Assembly: GCF_945859705.1 (NCBI RefSeq)
Contig: NC_079135.1
Coordinates: 24,368,501 to 24,432,500, forward strand
DNA length: 64,000 nt
DNA from: Episyrphus balteatus
Taxonomy: Eukaryota; Arthropoda; Insecta; Diptera; Syrphidae
Reading direction: 5' to 3'
A program made the position numbers and the translations under genes. Numbering within the stretch: the first letter of the stretch is position 1; the number at the start of each line of letters is the position of its first letter. Under the pieces are notes generated by a model that was not told where the DNA came from, searched no databases, and was given only the letters and a program-made list of their open reading frames with translations. Shown in pieces: positions 46,656-58,099 of the stretch.

Positions 46656-46954
46656 TATGTGGATTTAATGTCACAAGACGAATAATTATTTGTTTCACTC
46701 AAAATCAGGCTTTTATAATTATTTTGAAAGCTTTACAAATTAAGCTTAGTTAAAATTTTTAAAAAGCGAGAGTGTTTTTTTACTCGTACAAATTGACAGC
46801 TATGTAAAGATGCGAGAAAAGGTATTATTTTTTTTGATACAAACCATCTACATTTTAATACCTTTCCAACAAAAAAAAAATTACCAAAATCGGACCAGCC
46901 AAACGCGAGTTTATCGGCCACACACACTAAACGAACTCATTTTTATATATAAGA

Positions 46955-47434
46955 TGTAAAGAAGGATTAAATTTTTTTTAAGAACGAAAACATCCTTTTC
47001 TATGATTTTAGTTTTCAAACTGAGTATGTCAATAAAATTTTTTTTTTGAAAATTGTAGGAACCGTTTATTTAAATAGTTTTTTCTTAATAAAAATTTTCA
47101 AAAAAGACGGATATGCTATTCTAAAAAAATAATTGTTCGACAGGATAAAAACTAAATTTAAAAAAATTGATTTTTCAAAAAAAAAAAAGAGTTGTGTAAA
47201 ATTTTTAAAAAATGTAAAACTGATAGTTTTGAAATTTTTTAGACATTTTAAAATTACATCTACTTGGACGCTATTTCGCTATTTCGTTCGTTAATGAGAA
47301 AGTCAGAAATCAAGTCATTTTTTTTGAGAAAAATAGCCATTTTCCATTTTTGTCGTTATCAATAGGTTTTTCCACTATTTTCATTCATAAACCTGTGCTA
47401 AAACGTAGTCTACAAGTACCCATTACTTTTTGAG
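46955..47434. other. Intron stretch with nothing recognised
   Basis: AT-rich DNA with a CTATTTCGCTATTTCG repeat near 47270. No element was identified. Confidence 0.45.
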
Positions 47435-47638
47435 TACACGCAGAAAAATGATCAGTTAAAAACAACGTAAAACTTGTGTAAAATTAACAGAGGGAATTTG
47501 GTAATATAGCACCTGCAAATTAACCTGGGTTAAAATTACACTAGTCGACTTGGTTATTTTAAATTGTTTAATCTTTAATCTTGGTTAAATTGTACCAAAA
47601 TCTCAAATTTTAACCGAGTTTCTTGGTGGGTTAAAATA

Positions 47639-48524
47639 GGGAGCGGGTCATAATTCTGCTTGTCAAAATTCTGTACGACAAAATTCTGTAGGGTCAAAAT
47701 TCTGTAAGACCATAATTCTGTACGTCATTATACTGTAAATACAAAATTCTGTACGTCAAAATACTGTATGAACAAAATACTGACTTGCAAAATTCTGTTT
47801 TGCAAAATTCTGTACTGCAAAATACTGTATTTTCAATACAGTATTTTTAAAGAAATTTCCTTTGATAAAAAAACACGAAATAGTAGCTTTAAATATAATT
47901 ATTGACAGTAAAGTTGTAATTTTATACAAACATAATTATTAAAGTAAAAAAGTAAATCAATTCTAGGAACACAAATCAAACTCTTCTTAAACATACAAAA
48001 TCAAATAAATTTAATTTTTTTGTCAATCCGTTTCAGGTATGCAACGTGGTTTAATTCAGATTGTTTTTTTTTAAATAAGTGTAGTTTTGTTTTCTCTCTC
48101 TTTTTTCCGTAGCTCCTAATAAAGTACCTAGATTAATCAGCATTAGAAGCTTGCCTCTTTATTAAGTTGATCTCTTAGAAATTCATAGTAAACCCTCTTT
48201 TAAATATATCTGTATTTCAAAACTCTGTAAAAATGCTGTAAAAAAAATCGTTTTGATAATGTAAAAAAGTGCGCGCGCACTTTTTACATTATCAAAACGA
48301 TATTTTTTACAGCATTTTTACAGAATTTTGAAATACAGAATTTTGATGTACAGAATTTTGAAATACAGTATTTTGACCAACCAGAATTTTGCTGTACAGA
48401 ATTTTGACTTTCAGAATTTTGCTCATACAGCATTTTGCACTTACAGAATTTTGACATACAGTATTTTGGCATACAGTATTTTGAATACAGAATTTTGCAA
48501 CATACAGAATTTCGACCCCAACCC
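47639..48524. mobile_element. Foldback (FB-like) element with tandem-repeat arms
   Basis: The ends are GGGAGCGGGTC and GACCCCAACCC, flanked by a perfect 9-bp duplication GTTAAAATA (47630-47638, 48525-48533). The left arm (47649-47845) is about 12 units of a 14-16-bp repeat around CAAAATTCTGTA. The right arm (48310-48513) is about 13 units of the complement, TACAGAATTTTG. The centre includes a 133-bp palindrome. This is the architecture of Drosophila FB elements: 9-bp TSD and long inverted arms of short direct repeats. No transposase. Confidence 0.85.
48210..48342. repeat. Loop-free palindrome centred on GTGCGCGCGCAC
   Basis: About 66 bases on each side of 48274/48275 are inverted matches (ATCGTTTTGATAATGTAAAA and so on). 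The centre alternates C and G, a sequence able to extrude as a cruciform or adopt Z-form. It lies inside the FB-like element, next to its right arm. Confidence 0.85.
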
Positions 48525-48652
48525 GTTAAAATAACCTTCTTAAATGGTAATTTTAAACAATTTAACTATAGCAACGAGAACTACGTAGTTTTTAACACAT
48601 TTTTTTTTAGCCCACCGGAAAAAACTCTCGGTATTTTATTTTTCTGCGTGTA

Positions 48653-50522
48653 TTCATTAAGCTTCTTTTATTTTTTAAAAGATCAGCACTTTACTATTAC
48701 AAAAGGGAGCAAACATTAAATAAAATGAAAAAAATAGCTAATACAAAAAAGTCGGGTTTTTTAAAGAAAAATGAAATTTAAATTTATTCAATATTCTCAA
48801 CCATTTTGAAAAGAGAATTAAACACACCAACTTTCAAGGTAACTTATATTGTAGTGCATTTTTTTTTACACTACGGTTCATTGAATTAGATTCATGTAAA
48901 ATTTTTGAGTATTTAGGAACTTATTTGGGCAAAAAAGTGATATTTTCTTTAAAATTGATGCAGCTGAGTATAAATTTTTGAATGCATTTGTTAATAGTAT
49001 TATTCAAGGTTCCGTAGCAAAAGAAAAAGAAAACTTAAGATTTGCAGTCAGAGCACATGAAAGACCGTCACAGGGTGAACATTTTTTCGACTATTTTTTC
49101 GAATGCCAATAACTCACAGAAAAGGCTACGATTTTTAAAAATTATTTTTCTGATAACTGTCACTTACTTACTATTGATTTCGTTTTGACATTGACTTTTG
49201 GGACACCCTGTTTATTGATCAATATTTCCTTTTTATTGGCATACCAATTTTTTCCTTAAAACGCTTTTATTTTATTCGGGGGTCAATTCAACTAAAACAG
49301 ATGTTTTTGTAATTTAAAATTCAAGTTGTAATTAAATTTCTTATAAAATTAAATTAAAAGAACTCTTATATTTTTAAAAATCTTTAGTATTGACTTAAGA
49401 GCAAGTATGTGCAAACCTTTGTGTTTCAACTGTGGGTTTGTGTGAATTGCTTATCATCGAAATTTTAAAAGTTTTGTTCAAAATTTAAATAAATTAAAGT
49501 GACTTAAATGACTTTAAAAACACTTTCAAGTACGATTCCATTTTGAAAAAAAATCTTATACTTAAAATATTTTTTAAGCACACGTAGTTATTATACTTAA
49601 CCTTTCTGGCAGCCAATACCTACATTTATTTTTTATATCAATACTTTCTCCTTGATTTTGTCCATTAGCTTTAGTATTACAAACACAAAAAATTGGCTTC
49701 AATTCAATTACTGAGGTTATATCCACTGATTTCACATAACCCTCCAAGATGCAGTTTTTATCGACCGAAGGATTTTTTTCTGTGCTGACTTTGAATTTCT
49801 TCATGAAGCAAAAAAAAAAAAAGGATTTTTTGTTCAAATTTAAAATTTAGAAGTCATCATAAATATAAATCAGTTTTTTTCACATTTCTTTGGTCAATTT
49901 GGCAGCTTTTTGGCCCAAACTTATTACTATGCAAAAAAAAATTCAAATAAAATAATTCAAATAATATCCTTTTTCAAATGAATAAGATAACAATGAACTC
50001 TATAGTAATTAGTCAACAATTCGTGTCAAAATCATAAAAACCAATATCATCTAATATTTATAACTACAATAATTTTGATTGACATAGACAAGACAAAGTT
50101 CCTTGAACTTCCAGAGATTCTATTAGTTAGCTTTATTCATGTCATCTGCCTCTCGAATTTTATTCGCTCTCTATAATGATTTCATTGATAGTGTTGGTGG
50201 TTGTTCGACCCGGGTTCTAATTTGTTTTATTTATTCATTTGACAGCACCATCCCATTCAACCAACCCTTAACATTGATTAAATGTCACTACTTGATACTC
50301 CTTCCAAAAGATGTCTTAATACCTATACAAATACAAACCAACAACACAAAAATCACTGTCAACATCGACCACGATATAACAATAAGAAATAATGACAACT
50401 GGAGTATAGTAAGGTGTCAAGGATCTCTGAAGGGTTATTTGGTATTATGATTTTCTTTTTTGTCTTTGTGCAAGTTGTATGAGTTTTAAAGTAGTGCATA
50501 CTTCAGTTTTATGAATCACTTT
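48653..50522. other. Intron stretch with a solo GGACACCCTGTTTA end
   Basis: Near 49201-49214, GGGACACCCTGTTTA resembles the termini of the 11724-12821 palindrome, so an old element end may lie here. The open frames at 49574-49837 and 50139-50450 have no recognised domain. Confidence 0.35.
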
Positions 50523-53357
50523 ACAGGGTGATTCGCATTTCATTTAAAAGATTTTTTTCTGTAAATTTAAAATTTTTTTGTCACCCCATCTTGTAGGTAT
50601 GTAAATATTCCATAACCAATTAATAAATTTTCAATATCAATTATTTATTGATGATCAATAAAAGCCAACTATTAATTTCGTTATGTTTTCAACAAAAACA
50701 AAGTTCTTAATAATGTTAACAGATTTGACCACGGTCACGGTGGCGTATGAGTAATATTAAGTAATATTAATAGTAATTACAAGATAATATCTCGGTGTGA
50801 GGCAACCTTTTGAAACCTACCTTAATCATATTAAAAATGCTAGAAAACTAGTCATATTTGTATTATCAAAGACAATAATCTTTGGTAGCCGGTAAGTAGA
50901 GAATTTTCACGTCAGTCTGATGGTTTCGTCATAAAATAGAAAAAAAAATATGCTTCACACTAAATTGGAATTTTCGAATGCTTATTATGATCTTTATGAA
51001 TATTCAAAATAAAAAAAAAATAATAGCCTGTTTAAACTAGAACCAGAGAGAAGATTTTGATGAAATTAAACAAATGAGATTCGTAGTGAGATAATTTTCC
51101 ACACATATTTGAAATGAAATAATTACCGTTCAAGTTGTTTAAATTAAAAAAAAATTATATTTATGTAGGTATTTGAAAAAAAAAAAAAACATAAATGAAA
51201 ATAAAGACAAATTTTAAATTAATTTGAGCTCCAAAAACTGTATACAATTTGATTTTTTAAGATGCATTTAAAAAAAAATTAAATCTTTTTTATAAAAAAT
51301 AGTATTTAATAAATAAATATTTTATTCATACTTTGCATTCCATTTTGTAGCAATTTTTTCTACATCAAAAACAAAAATTAAAAAAAAATTACTGTCCCGT
51401 TTCCGAAAATTTGATTTAAAAAAAAAAAAAAAAAAAAAAAATTAAAAATTTATTCTAAAATCCAAAGAAATATTTTGTCAACATTTTAAAGAGATAGCCT
51501 TATGGTAAAGCACTTGCTTAGTAACCCAAAAGTTGAAGGGTCGATACCCAGGTGGTGTCAATTTTTTCTTTTTTTTTTAAATTAAAATTGGTTTCTATTT
51601 TTCAAAGTTAAAAGAACTTTGTAAAAAGTTCATGCTTTATTATTAGCAAAGAGTAAAATAAACAATTTTTTATTTTGAAATCTCATATTTTAAAGTTTTT
51701 TTTTTTGCTTAAAACCAGTATGGGATTTCAATAATACTGGTAATAAATAATAGTGTTTATTTTTTAAATATGTAAAGTTTTTTAATACTTTTGGTGGATC
51801 TCTAAGTTCAAGGTCACTTTCAATAAATTAGTTTGAAATTTGTATTTTAGTAAAAATTTTGTTATATTATCGCTCCCGATCCGGCAGTTGTTTTGTTTGA
51901 ACAGTTAACTATACATATATTTGGTAAGATAATGACATTTTGAGTTGCTGAGGAAAGCTGCGGACGATCGATTTTTTGAGTTTTGAAAAGTCTGAAAAAA
52001 TTGTTTCTCACCTACCTATTTGCTTGTTCGATTTATGGTTTTCACTAAAAATGTCAAAAAATTTGAGAAAATCTATAAAATCAGTACCAAAAAAAATTAA
52101 ACTCAAAAAGTGCTGATTTTTCAACGAACTTTATTAGACGGGCATAAGACGTATTCCATATACATTTTTGTATGTTGTATAAGAGAATACAACATACACA
52201 AAAAAAAATCACTTTTCAAGTAACACTACACAAAAAATATGTTTTTTTTTCTTTTACTTTTTTTGATATTTCTTAGTGTTTTCTTGAGAAATTTCGATTT
52301 AAAACTTCTGATTTGTTATTTTGCAGAACTTTCCAATTTTATTTGAGTCTAAGTACAATTTTAATGGGAGTAAATACAATTTTTTAAATTAAAATTATTA
52401 GTACCTATTTTTTTCAAATCTTTCCTTTCAACTTTTTCACGTTTTGGTTAATAATACATTTAAACTCACTTAAGTGAAACACAAAAAACTTTGGTTCTTT
52501 TCTTAAGCAGGTTTTTCAGATAAGCTAATTTTTCAATGAACAAATTAAATATTTGAAGGAATAACATTTAATAACTGGGTTTTTCTGTTATACTAGTTAA
52601 ATCCAGCAAGTTCTACTGTATATGTTTTTTTTTTTTTTAAGAAGTGGACTTTTTTCCATTAACGTATAAAACAAAATACAACATAATATAATTTTGTCCG
52701 CCTTAATCTTGCAAATCTACCTAGCTTAGAAATATATGTAAAGGTCGAACAAATTTCAAGGTAAGTATTCTTTCTTTCTTAAAAAAAAAAAAAATTAAAA
52801 CCCAAAATATTATAAATATTATTATTAATTTATTATTTTTGTCTATGTAATATGAAAATTTGATACCAAATTCGAAGAGTATAGGTAATATGTGTAAAGA
52901 CTGTTCATTAAAAGGCCAATTACTATATACATGATTGTCAAATTATTTTGATTTTAGTTTAATTATGAACGGTGTTAAATAGTAACTGAAAGCATGTATC
53001 ATATGAATAAATATGTTTTATTTGGTATAACATGGAATGCAACAAAATATGTGCAACACAGAAAAACTCTTGTATCCACCCTTCCGTATGGAATCCTATT
53101 ACTTGTACTCGTATATCGAGCTCTCACTATTAAATTAGTAATTTTTAGGTGAAAACTTACACCAGATTTTTGTTGACCTAATTTTCCTCTTACTGTTAAT
53201 GATCAGGGTCATTTAATTTATTTTTGCTTAAAATCTCGTTTTATCTCGTGGTTATACTATGATCCGAAACATATCAATTGCAGTTAATTTATAAACATCT
53301 TTTAAAATTATCTATTTTAATAAGTTTTTTTGTCTCTTCTAATGCGAATCACCCTGT
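50523..53357. repeat. Perfect 17-bp inverted pair 2.8 kb apart
   Basis: ACAGGGTGATTCGCATT at 50523-50539 and AATGCGAATCACCCTGT at 53341-53357 are exact complements and could be the termini of one DNA transposon. No flanking duplication was found. The interior is AT-rich with one tRNA-like sequence, so a single element is only a possibility. Confidence 0.4.
51491..51559 (+). pseudogene. tRNA-like sequence
   Basis: GATAGCCTTATGGTAAAGCA, then CTTGCTTAGTAACCCAAAAG and GGGTCGATACCC follow the order of D arm, anticodon arm and T arm, and the T stem GGGT/ACCC is intact. The acceptor stem does not pair well, so a tRNA pseudogene or SINE head is more likely than an active gene. Confidence 0.4.
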
Positions 53358-54451
53358 CAAAATTGTGAATAATAAGAAACACAAAACTTTTCTCTGATTC
53401 TGCAGTTGGACTAAATGTGATGCATCCCTGAGAGGACACTACAGTGAGATGAAGAAAAATAATAATTCTTCAACCATCTGTCATTCGGGTGAATTGTCAA
53501 TAATTTCAAAATTTATTCATCTCGTTCCATTATACTTTTCGCCAAATGCCACATGTTGTATCCTCTTCTGCGCATGCTTCCAAAAATCATAAGTTGTACA
53601 GGAGAAACATTATTCCAATTGTTTTTCTTTTTCTGCTATAGAATCTAGGGAATTTGCGTTTATTTTGAAAAGAGATGACCGGGTAGAAATCATCATTTAA
53701 ATCTGAGATGGGGACAAGGAGTAGTTGTTTTTTTCTCCTGGAATGAATTGGAAAAAAAATAAACAATTAACTAGACATTGTTTAACCTCAAAGTTGGAGA
53801 GAGAGAAAAAGAGACAATTTTCCATTTTCCAAGGCCACTGGAATTACATTATCGTTATTATATTTTGCTGTTGAAAATCTAAAATTAAAAAAAAAAAAAA
53901 AAAAAAAAAAATAGAAAAACAAAAGAGATTTGTAATAAAAATTTTGTGGATTTGTATTCGTAAGATACGAACTTTGCATAGTACTTGTGAGGCATTAGCA
54001 CATTTAAGGGTTATTGTAAGTTTTACGAGAGTTTTGTCTATTTTGTTTTGTTTTGGATGTATTCGTTGTATTACATTGTGTTGCAAGTCATTTAAATTTT
54101 TTGGTATTTATTAGAATGAAAGATATTTTGACGACTTTGTTCAATATTGTTTTGAATAAAGTGTCGTTTTCATTTGATTTTTTTTAGAGGTATTTTTATG
54201 AGTTTGAGTTCAAAAATGTTTATGAAGTATTCAAAGTTATTGTCACAAGATGTTTATTGACTGAACTACCAGATGTTTAAATAAGTTTAAAAGCTGTAAA
54301 AATACCACACTTAAATCAGAAAAGTTTTATCTTTAGTTATTTAAATTATAGTCTTCGCTTTTGTTATGCAGTTGAATCAAAAAATTAAATGGTTTGCATC
54401 ACAGATTACTTTATAGTTTTCACACTTAGTTTACTGAAAAATGTATCTTTT
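53358..54451. other. Intron stretch with an A-run
   Basis: It contains an A-run at 53888-53911. The antisense frames over it are poly-Phe artefacts. Nothing else recognised. Confidence 0.5.
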
Positions 54452-54706
54452 AGTAGAGTAATTAAATCAAATAATTTGAGAATGAGATTTTTTTTTTTTC
54501 AAACGTGCGTCGGTAATTAAAAGTATTTTAACCTCTTAAGGTTAAAAAAATTGCCGCTCTTGGCGTATAATTTTTTTAAAATTAAAATATTTTTATTTAA
54601 AGTTTGTTACAATATTCCATTGTCGCCGTAGAAGCAATTTTTTCACTTGACTTTAAAAATAAAAATTAAATATTTGAACACAACGGCAACATCTACAATA
54701 TTACAT
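54452..54706. repeat. Partial relative of the 29230-30472 element
   Basis: AGTAGAGTAATTAAATCAAA at 54452 and ACACAACGGCAACATCTACA near 54678 match the left end and subterminal block of the 29230 element in the same order. The GGGAACCCGGCCG block is lost. Confidence 0.5.
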
Positions 54707-54733
54707 AATCATTTTTATAAAAAAAAAAACAAA

Positions 54734-54954
54734 ACCGACTTCCATGGATCAAAATTGCGTTTTATGGTTTTTCTCATAGTTTCTATAGGAATAACTGGAC
54801 GAAATTGAAATGGGACCACACTGCAGGCACCAGCTTTCCAATACAAAAAGAATTGTCAAAATTGGTTCACTTAGTCCAAAGTTATAAGGTAACAAACACA
54901 AACACAAACAAAAATACAGACGAATTGAATACCTCCTCTTTTTTTGAAGTCGGT
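54734..54954. mobile_element. Small ACCGACTTC-ended element
   Basis: ACCGACTTC at 54734-54742 and GAAGTCGGT at 54946-54954 form short inverted ends of a 221-bp element. The right end (ATACAGACGAATTGAATACC and CTCCT before GAAGTCGGT) resembles a widespread invertebrate repeat that I know only from memory. No TSD is evident. Confidence 0.45.
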
Positions 54955-55801
54955 AAAAATACATTTTTCGTAAAATAATAACACTTTTTAGGCACGAAAT
55001 CGTTTTACCATTTTCATCAGCGTATAAAACAAAGGAGAAACATTATTTTCTTTTGGAGTTAAACTAATTAAGTTTATCAATAGGTAACAGAATAGGCTAA
55101 TGTGAATTTTTTCAATGATAAAATGGCGGCGTAGTTTAGGATGATCGCAAACTACTTTTTTTTCCATCGGGCGACCACCTTACTACTACGTAGGCTTAAA
55201 AAACAGGTCTTGGAAATCACGCGTATATATTATCTGTTCGAAGTTTCAAGCCAATCCATTCATTCTCTTAGACTCTAGTTCGATGTACAGATGGACGCAC
55301 AGACACATAAACATAAATTATAAGTTGGTTTTGTATTTCTTTATTTTTTCCGTTCTTCCACTTTAAATTTCGAAGAAGGTTTTCTGTGATCCCACTCTTA
55401 CACTCGGTTTTTCTCACTGAAGAACTATTCCTATGTCAGGAGGTCTCGTGTGTAAAGGCCACTATTGTGTTTTTTTTTTGTAGGGAATTTTTTATTTGTT
55501 TTTTGAAATCCTGCTCAAACTCAAAACTTTTTTGTTTTATGTTTTTTAGGTCACTTTAATTACTATTAACAAAATAAAAATTCTTTATGAAAAAAATGTT
55601 ACGCATACACCACAGTGACCCTTAATATTAAACCAACTGTTTTGAAAACACAAAAAATCAGAATTAGAATTTATAGGTAAAATACAAAATATGAGGATTT
55701 GAGTGCTTTTTTTGCTATTAGCGGGTTCTATTAGCCCTTATTACTCTTAAAAATAATTTTATTACTCTACATACAAATTTTAATTAATACTAGGTCTGTA
55801 T
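54955..55801. other. Intron stretch with a moderately GC patch
   Basis: Positions 55125-55315 are more complex (GGCGGCGTAGTTTAGG, CAGATGGACGCACAGACAC) and look like repeat-derived sequence, but no termini are visible. Confidence 0.35.
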
Positions 55802-56434
55802 TAGGGTGCTTCTTAAAAATCAATTTTCGAAATTTTAATGGGACACCCTTTCATTTTGTTCTTCCTGTCTTAAATATAAATTGGGTAAAATTTGGTCCAG
55901 TTTAAACACATTCTAGGGGTCGCTACCACAATTCAAAGTTTTAAAAATACACCAAATGTTGTTTTTTTTCTCAGAAAATTTTTTAATTTGTAATCAGAAT
56001 TAAGTACTTTATATTAAATCTTTAACTGTTTTGAAAGAAATTTTTATAAAAATACAGCGGAATAAAAATGAAGTTTAATTTTGAATATTTTTGAATTTGA
56101 CATTTTTTTTTTTGTGTTGTTCTGTAGAATAGCTAACTGAGTGATATTTTTTTAATTGAAAAATTCAATGATTTTATCTGATTTTGTATGAGCTTAATAT
56201 CTTTATTCGACAGACAGTTAACTGACTGTTTATTAGAAGATTGAAAAATCGTACTTTTTATTGTAACAAACAAATTTTGTTGAAATGGATCTTTTTTTTT
56301 AGCGACCCCTAAATTTTAATATTAAAATCGGAAAAAAATACAATATACTATGCTTATATGGTAGAACATAATGCAGGGGTGTCTCATTAAAAAATCGAAA
56401 AAAAGATTTTTTCGACCATATAAGAAGCACCCTA
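55802..56434. mobile_element. hAT-like element with TAGGGTGCTTCTTA ends
   Basis: TAGGGTGCTTCTTA at the left is mirrored exactly by TAAGAAGCACCCTA at the right. The octamer GTCTGTAT is duplicated perfectly on both sides (55794-55801, 56435-56442). At 633 bp and without transposase it is a non-autonomous hAT-type element. Inner inverted blocks (AATGGGACACCC / GGGGTGTCTCATT) continue the arms. Confidence 0.8.
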
Positions 56435-56442
56435 GTCTGTAT

Positions 56443-58099
56443 CTGAATTAACCGTATAGATTTGTAAAAAAAAAGGTTACACATACACCCCCGTGAACCA
56501 ATATGTCTTTGCTTTGTGTATTCGTACAAAAAAAAGTTTAGATAACAATCAACCATGACAAACTTACGATCAACATCAAACTTAGTACCTATGAAGTGCT
56601 TTTTTGGTGACTCTTTGAAATTATTTTTTTGGGCCAAAAATAACAGAGTACCTGTCATTCTCGAAAATGACTACAACGATTTTGTTAAAAAAATCATATG
56701 TTAGTTTCTAAACAAGCGCTATCTTTAAATGAAGTTTTTTTTTTTTAAATCAATATTAACGGTATACCTGTCATAGAACTTTTTTTTTTTTCAATCTGAT
56801 TTTCTCCCAAACTACTAATTTTCTCCCAAAATACTAATTTTCAACAATTTTTTATGCAAAAGCATTTATACATTTTTTTACTACTAATTCAAAATAAAAT
56901 TTGAAAAAAAAAACAATTTTGAATTTTCGAAAACGCGATATTGAATATTTTTGAAATATTGGTTTTAGGTGTTGATTAATAATTGCTGCAAAAAACGGTT
57001 GTAACGATTTTAAAAATAATTTAAAACAAAAAATTGCACAATAATGAAAAAAAAAATTGAATTGCATTTGGAGCTTTGCAAATTGAATTTTATGTTTTAT
57101 TTTATATAATTTTTTTTCGTATACATTAACCGCAAAAATAAACAAAATTAAAGAAATTGATCGACGAATAAATAAAAGAAATATATTGGATCATAAGGTG
57201 TAATAAAGGAGTAAAAATAAATTTGCCAATTTTTAAAACGCAAACAACTGAACAGCTGCAAGTAAAACGTATGTAACTCATGTGAATTTTAGTAAAATAA
57301 TATTTTTTTTTTGTTCTTAGCGGGTTCTAGTTGCACCAACTGTCATATTTAAGTACAAGAGCAAAACAGTGCTTGCTGTTTGGCAAATTAGGATTGAAAT
57401 TTTAAAAAAAAAACTATAGAGAGGTTAAAAAAATATTTCTCTGTTTTTGCAGTTTTGCTGAGGTAAACCATTTGTTAAGCAAAAATTAAAGGGAAAAACA
57501 ACTTTTTCTTTACTTTTTTACCTGTCGTGGCAAAAATTCAGTACATACCTATTTTAGATGCCTTAAGATCGATCAGAAATAATAAAAAAAAAAAAAAATA
57601 CCATCCATAGATGAACATTATTTTTCTTAGTTTCAAATACCTAAAACATTTTTTATAAACTCTTTTGGTTTTTCATTCGAGTTAGTGAAAATTTATATAT
57701 TTTCTATTCAAAAAATTTAACAATATTTTTGTTTCAACACAAATCTGCTTGAAAAATAAAACTACATAATATTATTATTATTTTGTTCAGCAGAATGTAG
57801 TTCTTTTTTTATGACAGACAACACCATAAAAGACAATCAAATGTTCATCCCTATATCAACTATTCCCAAAAACTTCATATCTTGTAACCATTGTCTCGTC
57901 AAAAACCATTCTTTACGATCAACTCTATAAATATTTATCACCCTGTATATAACAGTATAAAAACATAAAAAATTCCATCCAATCTTCCAAATTCCAATAT
58001 TTCCCCAACACATGTTGCACATAATATCCAATATAGTCCACACAAACACACACCCCACTCTATTTGTCTCTCAAACTGTCACTGGAATAATCCAGAATG
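56443..58099. other. Intron stretch with nothing recognised
   Basis: AT-rich DNA. The antisense frames at 56299-56658, 56852-57145 and 57837-58058 lack recognisable domains. ATCACCCTGTATATAACAG near 57937 may be a transposon end fragment. Confidence 0.4.

Larger units (their letters stand above)
44907..46954 (-). mobile_element. Helitron (deletion derivative)
   Basis: On the - strand it starts TCTTATATATAAAAATGAG and ends ...CGGGTCAGCTAG. A hairpin (GCGGA-ACGAAG-TCCGC) lies 12 nt before the CTAG terminus, and the insertion is between A and T (A before TC, T after CTAG). These are the structural hallmarks of Helitrons: no TSD, no TIR, a 3' hairpin and a CTRR end. It retains a short helicase fragment (46090-46407) and three copies of a repeat of about 129 bp, and it hosts a small MITE at 46409-46655. 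Rep and the helicase Walker motifs are missing, so it is non-autonomous. Confidence 0.85.
47435..48652. mobile_element. TACACGCAG-type MITE hosting an FB-like insertion
   Basis: The left end TACACGCAGAAAAAT is mirrored exactly by ATTTTTCTGCGTGTA at the right. Subterminal blocks (AGTTAAAAACAACGTA against TACGTAGTTTTTAACA) are also inverted. The FB-like element with its 9-bp duplication interrupts it, and without that insert the MITE is about 320 bp. The end type is related to 16573-17353. Confidence 0.65.

Noticed and set aside
48284..48719. Repetitive Cys/Lys/Phe-rich frames on both strands (MPKYCMSKFCKCK..., MKYRILMYRILKY...)
   Set aside because: They are translations of the 15-bp tandem units of the FB-like element. 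Periodic peptides arise automatically from the repeat.
50139..50450. 103-codon + frame (MSSASRILFALYND...)
   Set aside because: No recognised motif, no clear donor or acceptor, and in sequence this AT-rich a frame of this length is expected by chance.
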